A DNA stretch of 53,311 bases from Taibaiella sp. (GCA_013815385.1 JACDGL010000015.1:1-53311); one strand, 5' to 3'. Shown: positions 8,185-17,402, counted from the stretch's first letter. A program made the numbers and translations. The notes: generated from the sequence alone by a model not told the origin.

Positions 8185-9201
8185 ATGGCAATATATACTT
8201 TCCCCACTCAGGCCGAGTTGATGCTGATAGCCCAGGACAAAACCCCCCGGCTAACCGCAGACCGGCCCGCCTTCCAGCTTTTACCAATCAGGGAGACCCG
8301 CGCCTCCCTCATTCGCTGGGATCAGAGAGACAACTTTACCGGGCTACAAGGCGCTCGCGGTTTGAACGGCGACCCGACCCGCGTTAAACGTCTGGGCGCT
8401 AAAACCTATCAAATGGAGCCAGGCGTATACGGCGAGTTCGAGCGAATTGACGAGTACGAACTGACTACCAGGCGGGCTTATGGAACCTGGAACCAGCCGA
8501 TTGCGGTTGACGACCTGGTTATGGAAGCTCAAGACCACCTTTTAGGGCGCAGGCTTGACCGGATTGAATACATCATCTGGACACTACTTGTTTACGGCAC
8601 TTTCAGTGTGGCAACCCCCTACGGACCGGTAGTGCATACCGATGCCTATACCACTCAGACCTTCACTGCCGGTGTTACCTGGGCTACTCAGGTTACGGCT
8701 ACCCCGCTCGCCAACTTCCGGGCTATCCAGCTTTTAGGCCGCGGTCGGTCCGCTAATTTCGGCGGGCAGGCTACCGCTTACATGAACCGGACTACCTTTA
8801 ACCAGATGATTGCTAACAACAATCAGCAAGACCTGGCAGGTCGTCGAACGGCTGGACTGGCTACGGTGTTATCCCCAAATGACTTGAATATGGTTTTGGC
8901 GAATGAAGATTTGCCCCGCATTGTTATTTACGATGAAGGATACCTTGACGAGTCGGGTACTTTCCAACTGTTTATCCCGAATAACAAAGTTGTAGTCATA
9001 GGTAAAAGACCGCAGGGTCAGACCATTGGCGAGTACTTAATGACATTTAACGCCAATAATCCGAGTGGGGCTCCTGGTCCATACATGAAGGTCATCAATC
9101 GGGGCGAGGAAACAGTGCCTATTTCGATTGAAGTTCATGATGGGCATTCGGGAGGTCCCGCCCTTTATTTTCCTGGTAGTATTGTAGTTATGAGTGTTTA
9201 G
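8185..9201 (+). CDS. Major capsid protein (Phage_cap_E / HK97-fold)
   Basis: A 338-residue protein, the usual length for lambda-E/Mu-type capsid proteins. Features are an N-terminal arm (YTFPTQAELMLIAQ), the LLPIRETRASLIRWDQRDN region, DRIEYIIWTLLVYGTFSV, and a C-terminal PNNKVVVIGKRPQG and EVHDGHSGGPALYFPGSIVVMSV. A clear RBS (AAGGAG) precedes it. This is probably the most abundant virion protein. Confidence 0.92.
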   Translation: MAIYTFPTQAELMLIAQDKTPRLTADRPAFQLLPIRETRASLIRWDQRDNFTGLQGARGLNGDPTRVKRLGAKTYQMEPGVYGEFERIDEYELTTRRAYGTWNQPIAVDDLVMEAQDHLLGRRLDRIEYIIWTLLVYGTFSVATPYGPVVHTDAYTTQTFTAGVTWATQVTATPLANFRAIQLLGRGRSANFGGQATAYMNRTTFNQMIANNNQQDLAGRRTAGLATVLSPNDLNMVLANEDLPRIVIYDEGYLDESGTFQLFIPNNKVVVIGKRPQGQTIGEYLMTFNANNPSGAPGPYMKVINRGEETVPISIEVHDGHSGGPALYFPGSIVVMSV

Positions 9202-9242
9202 ACTATTGCAAGGCTGCAATTTAGAATAAAGGAGATTAAGTA

Positions 9243-9575
9243 ATGGCTAAAGAGTTTGTGGTTAAGCACACCATGCTAGGGGTTACTAACCCGGCAACTG
9301 GTGATTCCTACCGTGAGGGCGATGTGGTCAATCCTGACCACTTTGGTGATTCAGCAAACTATGACCGGTTGGTAGCAGCGGGCGCAATTGGACCTAAAGA
9401 AGAAACCCAGGATTTACGCTCAGATACCACGGCTACTCCAAGCGAGGCTGAAAAGCTGGGGGTTACACAGTCTAAGATTGTAGACCTCGACCCGGCGGCA
9501 TCACCCGAAGCCGACCACCAGGACTTGACCGCCCAGGCGCAGGGCCAGCCGGACCAGCCTAAAAAGAGTAAGTAG
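9243..9575 (+). CDS. Small head-region protein, disordered C-terminus
   Basis: A 110-residue protein with RBS AAAGGAG. Residues 1-50 (TNPATGDSYREGDVV, then NYDRLVAAGAI) look like the short SH3-like domain found next to capsid genes in many phages. The rest is acidic and Gln/Pro-rich with no predicted fold. The role in the head or connector is unknown. Confidence 0.75.
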   Translation: MAKEFVVKHTMLGVTNPATGDSYREGDVVNPDHFGDSANYDRLVAAGAIGPKEETQDLRSDTTATPSEAEKLGVTQSKIVDLDPAASPEADHQDLTAQAQGQPDQPKKSK

Positions 9576-9592
9576 CTAAAGGTTAAGTCATC

Positions 9593-10066
9593 ATGCCAGC
9601 GACCACAGCAACGAATTTCCAAAACCTAATACTAATGGAAATCGGGGAGCCTCTAACGGGCGGTCCGATTGCGCCCGTTATGAGTACGCTGTGGGGCATG
9701 TTCGGGGATAAATCTTTGATTGCTCCCCGGCTTCAATACCTTTACGTCCTGGCTAAAGCCTTCGATGTGAAGATAGGAGCTATCCAGGACGGGGCTTACA
9801 TGGCAGTCGGCCAGGTTCAAAGCGAAAAACTGGACGATAAAGTACCAGGCTACATGAAGCAGCGCGATGCGGCCCTACTTGCCGCCCAAACTCTCGAACG
9901 ACAGTACGCGAAGCTTAGAAAGCCTGTAACCGGAGTTCTGACCACTACCGCGCCGATTGGACCTGCTGACGACTACCGCACCGTTGGGGCGCTGGATGGG
10001 AACTCACGTGAATATCGTGGGGATTTATACTTTGACCGATATATAGGTGGCACAAGAATTATTTGA
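9593..10066 (+). CDS. Hypothetical head/connector-region protein
   Basis: A 157-residue protein. The first half is helical (LAKAFDVKIGAIQDGAYMAVG, then an AALLAAQTLERQYAKL heptad-like segment); the second half is strand- and loop-rich. Position after the capsid gene suggests a connector or head-completion protein. No family is recognised. Confidence 0.72.
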   Translation: MPATTATNFQNLILMEIGEPLTGGPIAPVMSTLWGMFGDKSLIAPRLQYLYVLAKAFDVKIGAIQDGAYMAVGQVQSEKLDDKVPGYMKQRDAALLAAQTLERQYAKLRKPVTGVLTTTAPIGPADDYRTVGALDGNSREYRGDLYFDRYIGGTRII

Positions 10067-10086
10067 CCCGGACCGAAGGAAAAATA

Positions 10087-10254
10087 ATGTTGAGTGAAAT
10101 TAACCATAAAGCAACCGAAAAACCACAGGGCCAAGAACAGGCTCAAGAACAGGACCAGCAACCGGAGCGGGTAGATGTGGAAGTAGAACTCAATTGCCCG
10201 ATGGTATTCCCGTCAACCGAATCCGAAGCCAGCGAAGACCAACCAGAAAATTAA
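10087..10254 (+). CDS. Small Gln/Glu-rich protein
   Basis: A 55-residue protein. ATG at 10087 is preferred over the upstream in-frame TTG because AAGGA lies just before it. Very acidic and Gln-rich, with no fold visible. It may be a small virion accessory protein; function unknown. Confidence 0.55.
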   Translation: MLSEINHKATEKPQGQEQAQEQDQQPERVDVEVELNCPMVFPSTESEASEDQPEN

Positions 10255-10269
10255 GAGGAATAAAACAAC

Positions 10270-10686
10270 ATGGCTGACCTGATTCCCACATCGTTTAAGG
10301 CCGACCTCGGCAAAGCTAATATCAGTTGGCTGACCGACACCTTCAAAATTATGCTTCTGACCTCGACCGCTGCTCCGGCTGCGACCTGGGCCAAACGAAG
10401 CGATGTAACAAATGAAGTGGTTGGAACCGGCTACACGGCGGGCGGGGCGACCCTTATTACACCCGTAATTACCGCATCCGGTACGACCCAGCAGTATTCG
10501 GCGGCTAACCCTTCCTGGCCTAACGCAACCATTACGGCCCGGTATGCCGCTATTTACAAAGCACGTGGGGGCGCGGCTACGGCTGATGAACTTGTGGCTA
10601 TCTACGACTTTGTAACCGATAAGATTTCAACAAATGGAAATTTTGGATTGAATTTTTCGGCTAATGGTTGTTTCACGTTAGGCTAA
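10270..10686 (+). CDS. Conserved phage structural protein (TARYAAIYK family)
   Basis: A 138-residue protein with RBS AGAGGAA. It has the layout of a widespread small phage virion protein: a short N-terminus, then DTFKIMLLTSTAAP, DVTNEVVGTGYTAGG, and NATITARYAAIYK near residue 100. Members are often annotated as head or tail-fibre accessory proteins. Mostly beta, no enzyme motif. Confidence 0.78.
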   Translation: MADLIPTSFKADLGKANISWLTDTFKIMLLTSTAAPAATWAKRSDVTNEVVGTGYTAGGATLITPVITASGTTQQYSAANPSWPNATITARYAAIYKARGGAATADELVAIYDFVTDKISTNGNFGLNFSANGCFTLG

Positions 10687-10710
10687 TTGGTTTGATAAGA
10701 GGTACGAATA

Positions 10711-11193
10711 GTGGCGGAGGCAATTTTACAAGTTCCACCAGACGGGAACGGCCAAAAGTTACGAGTGGAGTCAGTGGTAGTCGGTGCTAATACGGTTTTA
10801 GAACAAGTGATCGTACTTGCTGACTCGACAGGTAATCTCATTAACGCAACCGCTAATCGCCTCCTGGTAGACGGTTCAGGGGTAACTCAACCGGTATCGG
10901 TAGCCAGCCCTTTAACAACCAACCGGGCTTTAGGCACTACCACCGTTACCGGGGTAAGTGTTACAACCACATCGGCCCAGATAATAGCTTCAAACGCCAG
11001 CCGTAAATCTTTACTGATTATCAATAACTCGACTGTGGTTGTTTACGTCAAATCAGGCACGGCAACCGCTACTAACGCCAGTATAGCCATTCAGCCGAAC
11101 GGCGGGACTTTCCAGACTGATACCACTTCCAGCGCATTCCAGGCTATTGTAGCCAGTGGAACGGCGAGTGTAACCGTTGTGGAGGACGCTTAA
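10711..11193 (+). CDS. Beta-rich structural protein
   Basis: A 160-residue Ala/Thr/Val/Ser-rich protein with GTG start after AAGAGG. Alternating short strands (SRKSLLIINNSTVVVYVKSG, then TASVTVVEDA) look like a jelly-roll-like virion or fibre accessory domain. No membrane segment and no cysteine. It lies in a run of such genes (10.3-14 kb) that may form decoration or fibre structures. Confidence 0.72.
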   Translation: MAEAILQVPPDGNGQKLRVESVVVGANTVLEQVIVLADSTGNLINATANRLLVDGSGVTQPVSVASPLTTNRALGTTTVTGVSVTTTSAQIIASNASRKSLLIINNSTVVVYVKSGTATATNASIAIQPNGGTFQTDTTSSAFQAIVASGTASVTVVEDA

Positions 11194-11197
11194 TACA

Positions 11198-11863
11198 ATG
11201 CAACTAACACAACCGACAAACATAGTAGTTGCTAACGATTACGGAGCAATAGTAAAGCAAGCGGCTTACCCCGGCACTCAGCAGACCGGCAATGAAAATA
11301 TAAGCGGGTCAATTAACGCCGGAGTAACTTACTACAAAGCCGGGGTGGAATGGCAAGGAGAAGGCACTTCTTTCCCCGGTACGCCTACCACCAACCAGCG
11401 TTATTTCAGAACTGACCGAGGCATTCAATATTACTACGATGGCACACGCTGGCTGTCTGAACTCAAAATCATACTCATGAGTACCAGTAATCTGATTACC
11501 ACAGATAATTTATCCACCAACACTAACGATGTACAACAATGCAAACATCCCTCCTTTCTTTATGACATTTATCTGGTTTCAGTAGAGACACTTAGTTACG
11601 TCGTTACAACTCATACTAGTGGGGCTTACTGGGTTTTAGATTTTCGTAAACAGGACACAGCAGCGGCAGAAACCAGTGTAGCTACGACAAATTCATGGAA
11701 GACTGGCCGTGTAACTAATACAACTTACCTGGATACCATTTCGTTAGGTATCCAATATTCAAGCTCGGTAAATCCGCAATTTGTAATTGGATATACTAAA
11801 ACGGGTGCGCCTGGAAATCTATATTTTTTGACAACAAGCATTAATTACCGACTGGTAGGGTAA
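11198..11863 (+). CDS. Structural protein with fibre-like N-terminus
   Basis: A 221-residue protein. ATG at 11198 is used because GGAGGA at 11180-11185 fits it. It has GTPTTNQRYFRTDRGIQYYY and DGTRWLSE, a segment often found in phage fibre or tail-tip proteins, followed by a beta-rich C-terminal domain that could be a carbohydrate-binding lobe. Function inferred from composition and neighbours. Confidence 0.72.
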   Translation: MQLTQPTNIVVANDYGAIVKQAAYPGTQQTGNENISGSINAGVTYYKAGVEWQGEGTSFPGTPTTNQRYFRTDRGIQYYYDGTRWLSELKIILMSTSNLITTDNLSTNTNDVQQCKHPSFLYDIYLVSVETLSYVVTTHTSGAYWVLDFRKQDTAAAETSVATTNSWKTGRVTNTTYLDTISLGIQYSSSVNPQFVIGYTKTGAPGNLYFLTTSINYRLVG

Positions 11864-11881
11864 AGAAAGAAGTTATCTATC

Positions 11882-12151
11882 ATGGCTTTTGACCAGGGGA
11901 AACCGGCCCTTACCATCCGGCGCAACGTCAAGTCAGTAGCTCGTATGCTACTAGCTTTGCATACGGCAACCTCCGAGTTGCTGCGTCAGAACACCGCACT
12001 TGGTCTTGATTTCTCGATAATTCAAGGCACTTACCCGATTGACTCGGACGCAATGGCGGCGGTTGCTCTATTAGGACAGGTACAAACTTTCTTACAAACC
12101 AATGCGACAGTTATAACCAAGGCCGCCGACATCGGTGAAAATCTGCCGTAA
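11882..12151 (+). CDS. Small hypothetical virion-region protein
   Basis: An 89-residue protein, mainly helical (RNVKSVARMLLALHTATSEL, then MAAVALLGQVQTFLQ). It resembles short proteins that sit beside fibre genes, but no family is recognised. Tight spacing suggests co-transcription with the repeat protein that follows. Confidence 0.68.
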   Translation: MAFDQGKPALTIRRNVKSVARMLLALHTATSELLRQNTALGLDFSIIQGTYPIDSDAMAAVALLGQVQTFLQTNATVITKAADIGENLP

Positions 12152-12186
12152 ACTACTCCAGCCCAGACAGGGTAAAAGGTTATTAA

Positions 12187-13941
12187 ATGGCAGCAGGTTC
12201 ATGGCTCCCCTGGTGGCTAAACGGTTGGAGTAGTGTAAACGTAACCGTAGCTCTAAACGCGCCAGCTGTTACAGTCACACCTTTACCGGCTACCGAATCG
12301 GCAAGTAGCACTTTAACAACTAATGCGCCCTCTTTAAGTGTAGCGGCCCAAGCTACTACCCAGGCGGGCGTGGCAACGGTTGCCACGAACGCGCTGAATA
12401 CGCCGGTTATCGCTCGTACCACTACTCAAAGCGGTGTAAGTAATACCGGCCTCGCCGCGCCTGGTATAGCCGCTACCGCCCAGAGTACCAGCGTTCAAAT
12501 AAGCGTAACTACCGCGCTTAATGCCCCGGCCCTGATCCTGGCCGCCCAAAGTTCGAGTCAGTCAGGGGGCGCAACAACCGCACTTAATGCCCCCGGCGGA
12601 GTTGTTATCGCCCAAAGTACCACGGTAACAACCAGCTTAAATGCAAGTGTAAACCTGAATGCGCCTAATGTAACAGCCGGGGCGCAGGGGTTAACTGTAA
12701 GCGGTAGCGCCGGGGCTACCTTAAATAGCCAGTCGGTAACACTCACAGTTTTACCTACTACTGAGACAGGAACGGCTAACTTTACACTGGGTACGCCGGT
12801 AGCAAGTGTTAATGCTCAAGCGGTTAGTGTCAGCGCCGGGGGGAATGTAACTGTTTCTTTGAGCGCCCCGGCTTTAAGCGTAGCCGCTGGGTCTACTACC
12901 CAGAATGGTGCAGCCGCGTTTACGACGAGTGCCATAACTGCCACTGTTTCGGCTCAAAGTGTAGCGGTCCAGATAAGCAGCACGGTTGACCTGAATGCGC
13001 CAAACGTAAATGTGGTAGGCCAGGCCGCTACCGGCCGGGGTAGTTCTACCGCAAGCCTGGCCGCGCCACCCGTGGTGAGTATAAGCGCCCAGTCGGTCAG
13101 TGCTACAACCAGTGTAGCGGTAGCGTTAGGAGTTTCGGGGTTAAGTGTAGCGGCGCAAGGTACAACCCAAACAGGGACCGCTAGTGTAATCCTGAGCGCT
13201 CCAGGGGCAGTTGTAAATGCGCTGCCGGTAGGAGTTGCTACCGGGGGTAATATAACCGTCCCGCTAAATGGCCCGGCTGTAAGCGTAGCGGCCCTGGCAA
13301 CAATTCAAGTAGGGGCGGCTAGTGCAAACTTGAATACCCCGGCTACGGTGGTAAATCCGCAAAGTGTAAGTGTGGCCGCCGGGACGAATGTAACAGTTGC
13401 GCTTGGAGTACCTAACACAGCCGTCACAGTTCAGGGTACAACTCAATCGGGCGGGGCCGGGGTTAACCTTAATACCCAGCCTGTAAGTGTTACAGCCCAA
13501 AGTGTTACAGCAAGAACTTCCGTAGTGGTAAGCCTGGGCGTACCAGGCATGGCAGTGGCAGCACAGGGAGTGGTAGCCGGTTCAGCTACAGTTGTAGCCT
13601 TGAATGCTCCTATGCTGACCATAACGCCGCGTGGGGTAGTTTTAAGCGGTAACGGCGTTGCCGGGTTGGGTACGCCGGGGGTGCTGGTTTTACCGGGTGC
13701 AACCTCGGTTTATGCAGGAGCGGCTTTCACTCAACCAGATGCAACCCCTTACACAAGGGTGCTGGTAGGGGCAAACGGCACTGGTACAAGAATACTGTTA
13801 AGTAACAAAAACAGCAGCACCACAGCCATAACCAGTAATAAGAATAGTAGCGGTAGTAAGGTTTCAATCGGAAGTGCGAAGGACACAGTTGCAGTGCTTT
13901 CCAGGTCTGGGGTTACAAAGGTCAAGATTACCGGGAGTTAG
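12187..13941 (+). CDS. Long beta-repeat protein (about 20 repeats of 22-24 residues)
   Basis: A 584-residue protein made of Ala, Thr, Val, Ser and Gly. After a short WLPWWLNGWS leader, a repeat of about 22-24 residues runs from ~20 to ~500. Its core is L-[NGS]-[AT]-P-x-[VL]-x-V-x-[AP]-Q, with two linker types ending TTQSG or AGTNVTVAL. The last ~75 residues are different (TRVLVGANGTGTRILLSNKN). There are no cysteines. The pattern suggests a beta-helix or beta-prism rod, such as a head fibre or adhesin. It lies between capsid and connector genes, which favours a head or neck appendage. Confidence 0.75.
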   Translation: MAAGSWLPWWLNGWSSVNVTVALNAPAVTVTPLPATESASSTLTTNAPSLSVAAQATTQAGVATVATNALNTPVIARTTTQSGVSNTGLAAPGIAATAQSTSVQISVTTALNAPALILAAQSSSQSGGATTALNAPGGVVIAQSTTVTTSLNASVNLNAPNVTAGAQGLTVSGSAGATLNSQSVTLTVLPTTETGTANFTLGTPVASVNAQAVSVSAGGNVTVSLSAPALSVAAGSTTQNGAAAFTTSAITATVSAQSVAVQISSTVDLNAPNVNVVGQAATGRGSSTASLAAPPVVSISAQSVSATTSVAVALGVSGLSVAAQGTTQTGTASVILSAPGAVVNALPVGVATGGNITVPLNGPAVSVAALATIQVGAASANLNTPATVVNPQSVSVAAGTNVTVALGVPNTAVTVQGTTQSGGAGVNLNTQPVSVTAQSVTARTSVVVSLGVPGMAVAAQGVVAGSATVVALNAPMLTITPRGVVLSGNGVAGLGTPGVLVLPGATSVYAGAAFTQPDATPYTRVLVGANGTGTRILLSNKNSSTTAITSNKNSSGSKVSIGSAKDTVAVLSRSGVTKVKITGS

Positions 13942-13950
13942 GAATTAAAA

Positions 13951-14703
13951 GTGGCGATAGCCGATTACTACATTTCAAAGAACGATACTCTACCGGTCAT
14001 TAGCGCAACGCTTGAAAACGCTGATGGTTCTATTGTTGACCTGACCGGGGGTACTTACCAGTTTCTAATCACGAACGCCGACACAGGCGCAACCGTAATC
14101 CGCACAGCTACGCTTAACGGGTTGGGTACACTTGGAAATTTACAGTATCAGTGGGTAGCGGCTGACACGACTGTGCCAGGGCTATACCGGTGCAAATGGG
14201 TCGTGACTTTTGGCGGTTCGGCTCCCATGAGTTTCCCGAATAATGATTACATTCTGGTGCAGGTCTACGCCGGTCCGCCGGGCCAGATTCTAACCAGCCG
14301 GGCCGATTATGACGCGGTCAGGGATTATCTGGGAGTAACCGTCAATGATTTATCGGATTCGGCTATTGAAGGTAGTGGATTTTTACCAATGTCGGAGGCT
14401 TTTATTATAAGTAAACTCGCTGTTCAAACTAATTGCCCCACTGTAGTTCAGATTATGGCAGGGACTACCCCGGCCACCTCCTACGATAAGACCTTCTTAA
14501 AAGCGGCGATTATTTACCGGATAGCTTACCACTTTGCAATAGGGGAAACTTCCGCAGTTGATACCGCAATTAGCGTGGGAAGCGTGACCAAAGACCTCGG
14601 AGGGATAGGAGCGCAGTGGGTCAATCAGCGCGAGGAAGCCCTTAAAGATTGTGATCAAGCACTTGGGTCGATAACGGGCTTCAAACGCTGGAGAACTCTT
14701 TAA
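13951..14703 (+). CDS. Two-domain protein: BppU-like N-terminus plus head-tail connector-like C-terminus
   Basis: A 250-residue protein with GTG start. Residues 1-105 match the Ig-like N-terminal domain of BppU-type proteins (NDTLPVISATLENADGSIVDL, then Q-Y-Q-W and PGLYRCKWVVTF). Residues 115-250 look like a helical head-tail connector of the HK97 gp6 kind (RADYDAVRDYLGVTVNDL, FLKAAIIYRIAYHFA). Joining a host-contact-type Ig domain to a connector is unusual and could place an appendage at the neck. The domain calls are pattern-based. Confidence 0.68.
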   Translation: MAIADYYISKNDTLPVISATLENADGSIVDLTGGTYQFLITNADTGATVIRTATLNGLGTLGNLQYQWVAADTTVPGLYRCKWVVTFGGSAPMSFPNNDYILVQVYAGPPGQILTSRADYDAVRDYLGVTVNDLSDSAIEGSGFLPMSEAFIISKLAVQTNCPTVVQIMAGTTPATSYDKTFLKAAIIYRIAYHFAIGETSAVDTAISVGSVTKDLGGIGAQWVNQREEALKDCDQALGSITGFKRWRTL

Positions 14704-14705
14704 TT

Positions 14706-15089
14706 ATGGCTATTGGTATTTACAACATAACTTTGAGCCTTTTTCGCACCAATTTTGATACACAAGGTCAGGGAGCGCTTTTCACGTCCAAAGGGCAAAT
14801 GGAACCAGCCGGGCTGCCCGGCATCCTTCAAAACCCGTTAGGTCCGGCCAGTGGGGAGTTCCCGGATTTTGTAACCCTTTACAACATTTACCTGGATGGG
14901 CCGCTGGTGAATACAAACATGGTAATGCCGATGGTAGGTGACGAACTGACGGTAACAGGATTAAGCGCGGCCACACTATTGTATAACGGACGGTGGCGGG
15001 TCGCGACTGAACCGGAGTTTTATACAGGCGGCACTGCTTCATCGGTCATTGATAACCTGCTTTTGAGAGTGGTCAGGATAACCCCATGA
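14706..15089 (+). CDS. Head-closure / neck protein (putative)
   Basis: A 127-residue protein two bases after the connector gene and overlapping the next by ATGA. It has a beta-rich core with GDELTVTGLSAATLLYNGRWRV, consistent with a head-closure ring protein. The identification is mostly positional. Confidence 0.65.
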   Translation: MAIGIYNITLSLFRTNFDTQGQGALFTSKGQMEPAGLPGILQNPLGPASGEFPDFVTLYNIYLDGPLVNTNMVMPMVGDELTVTGLSAATLLYNGRWRVATEPEFYTGGTASSVIDNLLLRVVRITP

Positions 15090-15601
15090 TAGAGAACTTT
15101 ATCTCATACCTGGCCCATGAGCCGACTAATACCACGGCCCCACTCTTTTTAGAACTAAACACGTCCGATATGCTAACGGTTCAGAACACAACTAAAGTAC
15201 TTATTTACGATTCCAATGCGAGTGCCGGTGATTCTCCTTATGTGAAAGTGTGGGATAAAGGCCAGCGCGAGCGGACTGCTACCTTCCTGGGCGGCAGCTA
15301 TAACGAGAAGCAGTGGGTAACTTGTGAATGTGTGGCCCTCGGTACTACCGCTCTAATGGCTGTCAACCGGGCTGAGTATTTGAGGTTAGCAATTGAAGGT
15401 TTGGTTAAAAAGCTCCAGAGTAATATTGCCGGACTAAATACCCGGCTTGATTTAGGCGGCACTGCCAGCACCGAGAAAGTAATCAATTTACAAATAGGTA
15501 GCGTAGGGCAGGAAACACCCGTAACAGGGGCAAACGGCAAATTCACCGCAACCCGCACCGCTTTAATTGAGGTATGGGTATTTAAAGGAAGGAAGAACTA
15601 A
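15086..15601 (+). CDS. Neck or tail-terminator protein (putative)
   Basis: A 171-residue protein. A mixed alpha/beta layout with a helix (NRAEYLRLAIEGLVKKLQSN) between strands resembles tail-terminator or neck proteins (HK97 gp10/lambda gpU region). No diagnostic motif; the assignment comes from order: connector, closure, this gene, a small gene, tail tube. Confidence 0.58.
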   Translation: MIENFISYLAHEPTNTTAPLFLELNTSDMLTVQNTTKVLIYDSNASAGDSPYVKVWDKGQRERTATFLGGSYNEKQWVTCECVALGTTALMAVNRAEYLRLAIEGLVKKLQSNIAGLNTRLDLGGTASTEKVINLQIGSVGQETPVTGANGKFTATRTALIEVWVFKGRKN

Positions 15602-15604
15602 ACA

Positions 15605-16021
15605 ATGACTAAACCTAAACAGACAGCAATTTTTATCGGAAAAGGATTAACCAAAGACGAGGGGCCAAGCTTCATGGATTGGGGCCGCATCGCTATTGAC
15701 GCTGATGGCAACCCGCTCGGCCTTGAAGATATGCTGGCAGCAAATTTTGACCGCAGCACTATTAAAGAGGGTTCCCCGGCTCTCTATGTTGGCAAACTTA
15801 CTAACCTGCCGGTGTGGGATGAACCGACCCTCAGAACGGCTATAGCGACTGAGAACTTTGCTCACCCGAAAATGGAAGAGCAAATAAACGGGTGGCTTAA
15901 TGAAGGAATAGAAAGTCATGCCCTGTACGAAAAGGTAAAAGAGGCTAAAGGGCTACTGACCTTAAAAGATGTTGGCCTGGAAGAAATAGCCGCACCGGTG
16001 GAAGAACCTAAAGCCGGTTGA
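15605..16021 (+). CDS. Hypothetical tail-region protein
   Basis: A 138-residue acidic protein between the neck gene and the tail tube. It has no recognised domain; the C-terminal third is helical (ALYEKVKEAKGLLTLKDVGLEE) and may contact another tail protein. RBS is weak, but the coding frame is clear and undisturbed. Confidence 0.7.
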   Translation: MTKPKQTAIFIGKGLTKDEGPSFMDWGRIAIDADGNPLGLEDMLAANFDRSTIKEGSPALYVGKLTNLPVWDEPTLRTAIATENFAHPKMEEQINGWLNEGIESHALYEKVKEAKGLLTLKDVGLEEIAAPVEEPKAG

Positions 16022-16104
16022 TGCTAGTAGTCTGATGGCCCGGTCCGGTTCAAGAAATAATCTATCAACTTATCTATCTAGCACGACTGAAAGAGGTTTA
16101 AGAA

Positions 16105-17169
16105 ATGCCAGCAGCACAAGCGTTCGTAGCCGCCGACCTCGGGATCTATCTTGGTGCCCAGAGTGCCAAATCCACGGCGGCAGCCGCTCTAAAAGGCGCA
16201 ATAGCTTTTACCAAGTTCGAGAATACCCCGGAAATAGAGATGGTGAACGGCGTACCCATGCTAGGGCCGACCGGGTTCTACATGCAGCAAAGTATTGGCA
16301 CAGCCGTAAAAACTACCCAGAGCGCCGAGGGCTGGGTTAGCCTTGATTTGTTCCCGGCCATGATACTGGGCGCTTTTATGACCAAAGGGGTCAGTAGCGG
16401 AACCGCTGCTTTTGTGCATCCCTATTCTCAGATAGCTAAAAATAGCGGACTTCCTTATCTAACTATTGGCATGGTTTACGGTGAATCTACTACCCCAGGA
16501 ACCGGTATAGCCGGGGGCGTTCACATCATCCGGGACGCGAGACTTACCCAGTTCAAATATACTATTTCCAGTTTGGATGCTATCAAGTTTACGGCTCAGT
16601 GGATGGGTCTAAATATGTCAGGGGGGACCGGCCAGACGTTTACCCCTCCGGCCAGCATCGTTGGCATCTTCCCGAACCCGAACGGGGCTGGTAATACTTA
16701 TACTTTCCCTAGTTTTATCCCATCCACAGTGTGCGTAAACACGATTGACGTTGAGTGGAACGCTACAGCCGTCCAGACTCCGCCTTGTCTTGGCAGCGGG
16801 GAGCATGGGGATACCCTGATTACTCAGGCCGGTTGGACGCTCACTTTCAAGATGCAAATGGACGTAAACTCGATCAAGGCTTACAACCAGATTTTGAACA
16901 AAGCGGATACCCTGGCCGCGAGCAATACCCTCGGTTTTACTGCTGGATTAAAACAGGGCGCTTTCTCCTTCCTGGCTAATTCCGATACTCTTGTACCTAC
17001 TACGTCCACGCCTTTCAGCCTGGGAGCATCGTTTCCGTCACTACAGTGGAGCGCCCCCAAGATCAGCAATGAATCTCCGTCGGAACTCACAATAGTTGCT
17101 AAATCGTTTAGCAATGACGTAACCCATACGGTGACTAATGCCACTGCTGGCGGCTCAATGACTATTTAG
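16105..17169 (+). CDS. Major tail tube protein (putative)
   Basis: A 354-residue beta-rich protein with RBS AGAGG, followed by chaperone and tape-measure genes, the standard place for the tube protein. The N-terminal part (AAALKGAIAFTKFENTPEIEMVNGVPMLGP...) and later LTFKMQMDVN segments resemble long siphophage tail tube proteins. It is larger than the usual ~200-250 residues, so an extra surface domain is likely. No sheath gene follows, which fits a siphovirus. Confidence 0.72.
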   Translation: MPAAQAFVAADLGIYLGAQSAKSTAAAALKGAIAFTKFENTPEIEMVNGVPMLGPTGFYMQQSIGTAVKTTQSAEGWVSLDLFPAMILGAFMTKGVSSGTAAFVHPYSQIAKNSGLPYLTIGMVYGESTTPGTGIAGGVHIIRDARLTQFKYTISSLDAIKFTAQWMGLNMSGGTGQTFTPPASIVGIFPNPNGAGNTYTFPSFIPSTVCVNTIDVEWNATAVQTPPCLGSGEHGDTLITQAGWTLTFKMQMDVNSIKAYNQILNKADTLAASNTLGFTAGLKQGAFSFLANSDTLVPTTSTPFSLGASFPSLQWSAPKISNESPSELTIVAKSFSNDVTHTVTNATAGGSMTI

Positions 17170-17180
17170 AAACTGGTTAT

Positions 17181-17402
17181 ATGAGAAGCGAGAAATTACC
17201 GCCATTAAAAGCAAAAGAAGCGGGTAGGTCAGGGCATAAACATACCCTGGCCTCTTTCCCTGTAGATGAATCGGGGGAGCCTTTAGTCCGGCTACTTTGC
17301 GTCAAGCCCGGTTGCGGTTGCAGCGGCACTTACTCAATTCAGGAGTTGTTAGAACATCTAGGCTATTTTAAGGAACTGGAAAAAGGGAAAGAGGCGGCAT
17401 GA
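17181..17402 (+). CDS. Small zinc-binding protein in tail operon
   Basis: A 73-residue protein with SGHKHTLASFP, then LLCVKPGCGCSG and a helix (IQELLEHLGYFKELE). The Cys/His cluster suggests one zinc ion. The stop overlaps the next ATG. No family known; possibly a small morphogenesis factor. Confidence 0.65.
   Translation: MRSEKLPPLKAKEAGRSGHKHTLASFPVDESGEPLVRLLCVKPGCGCSGTYSIQELLEHLGYFKELEKGKEAA

Noticed and set aside
12183-12746. Minus-strand ORFs under the repeat protein
   Set aside because: They are by-products of the repetitive, GC-skewed coding sequence on the + strand.
16035-16340. 101-residue ORF overlapping the tail tube start
   Set aside because: Its Ser/Arg-rich product is a frame shadow of the tube gene, which has an RBS and a normal composition.
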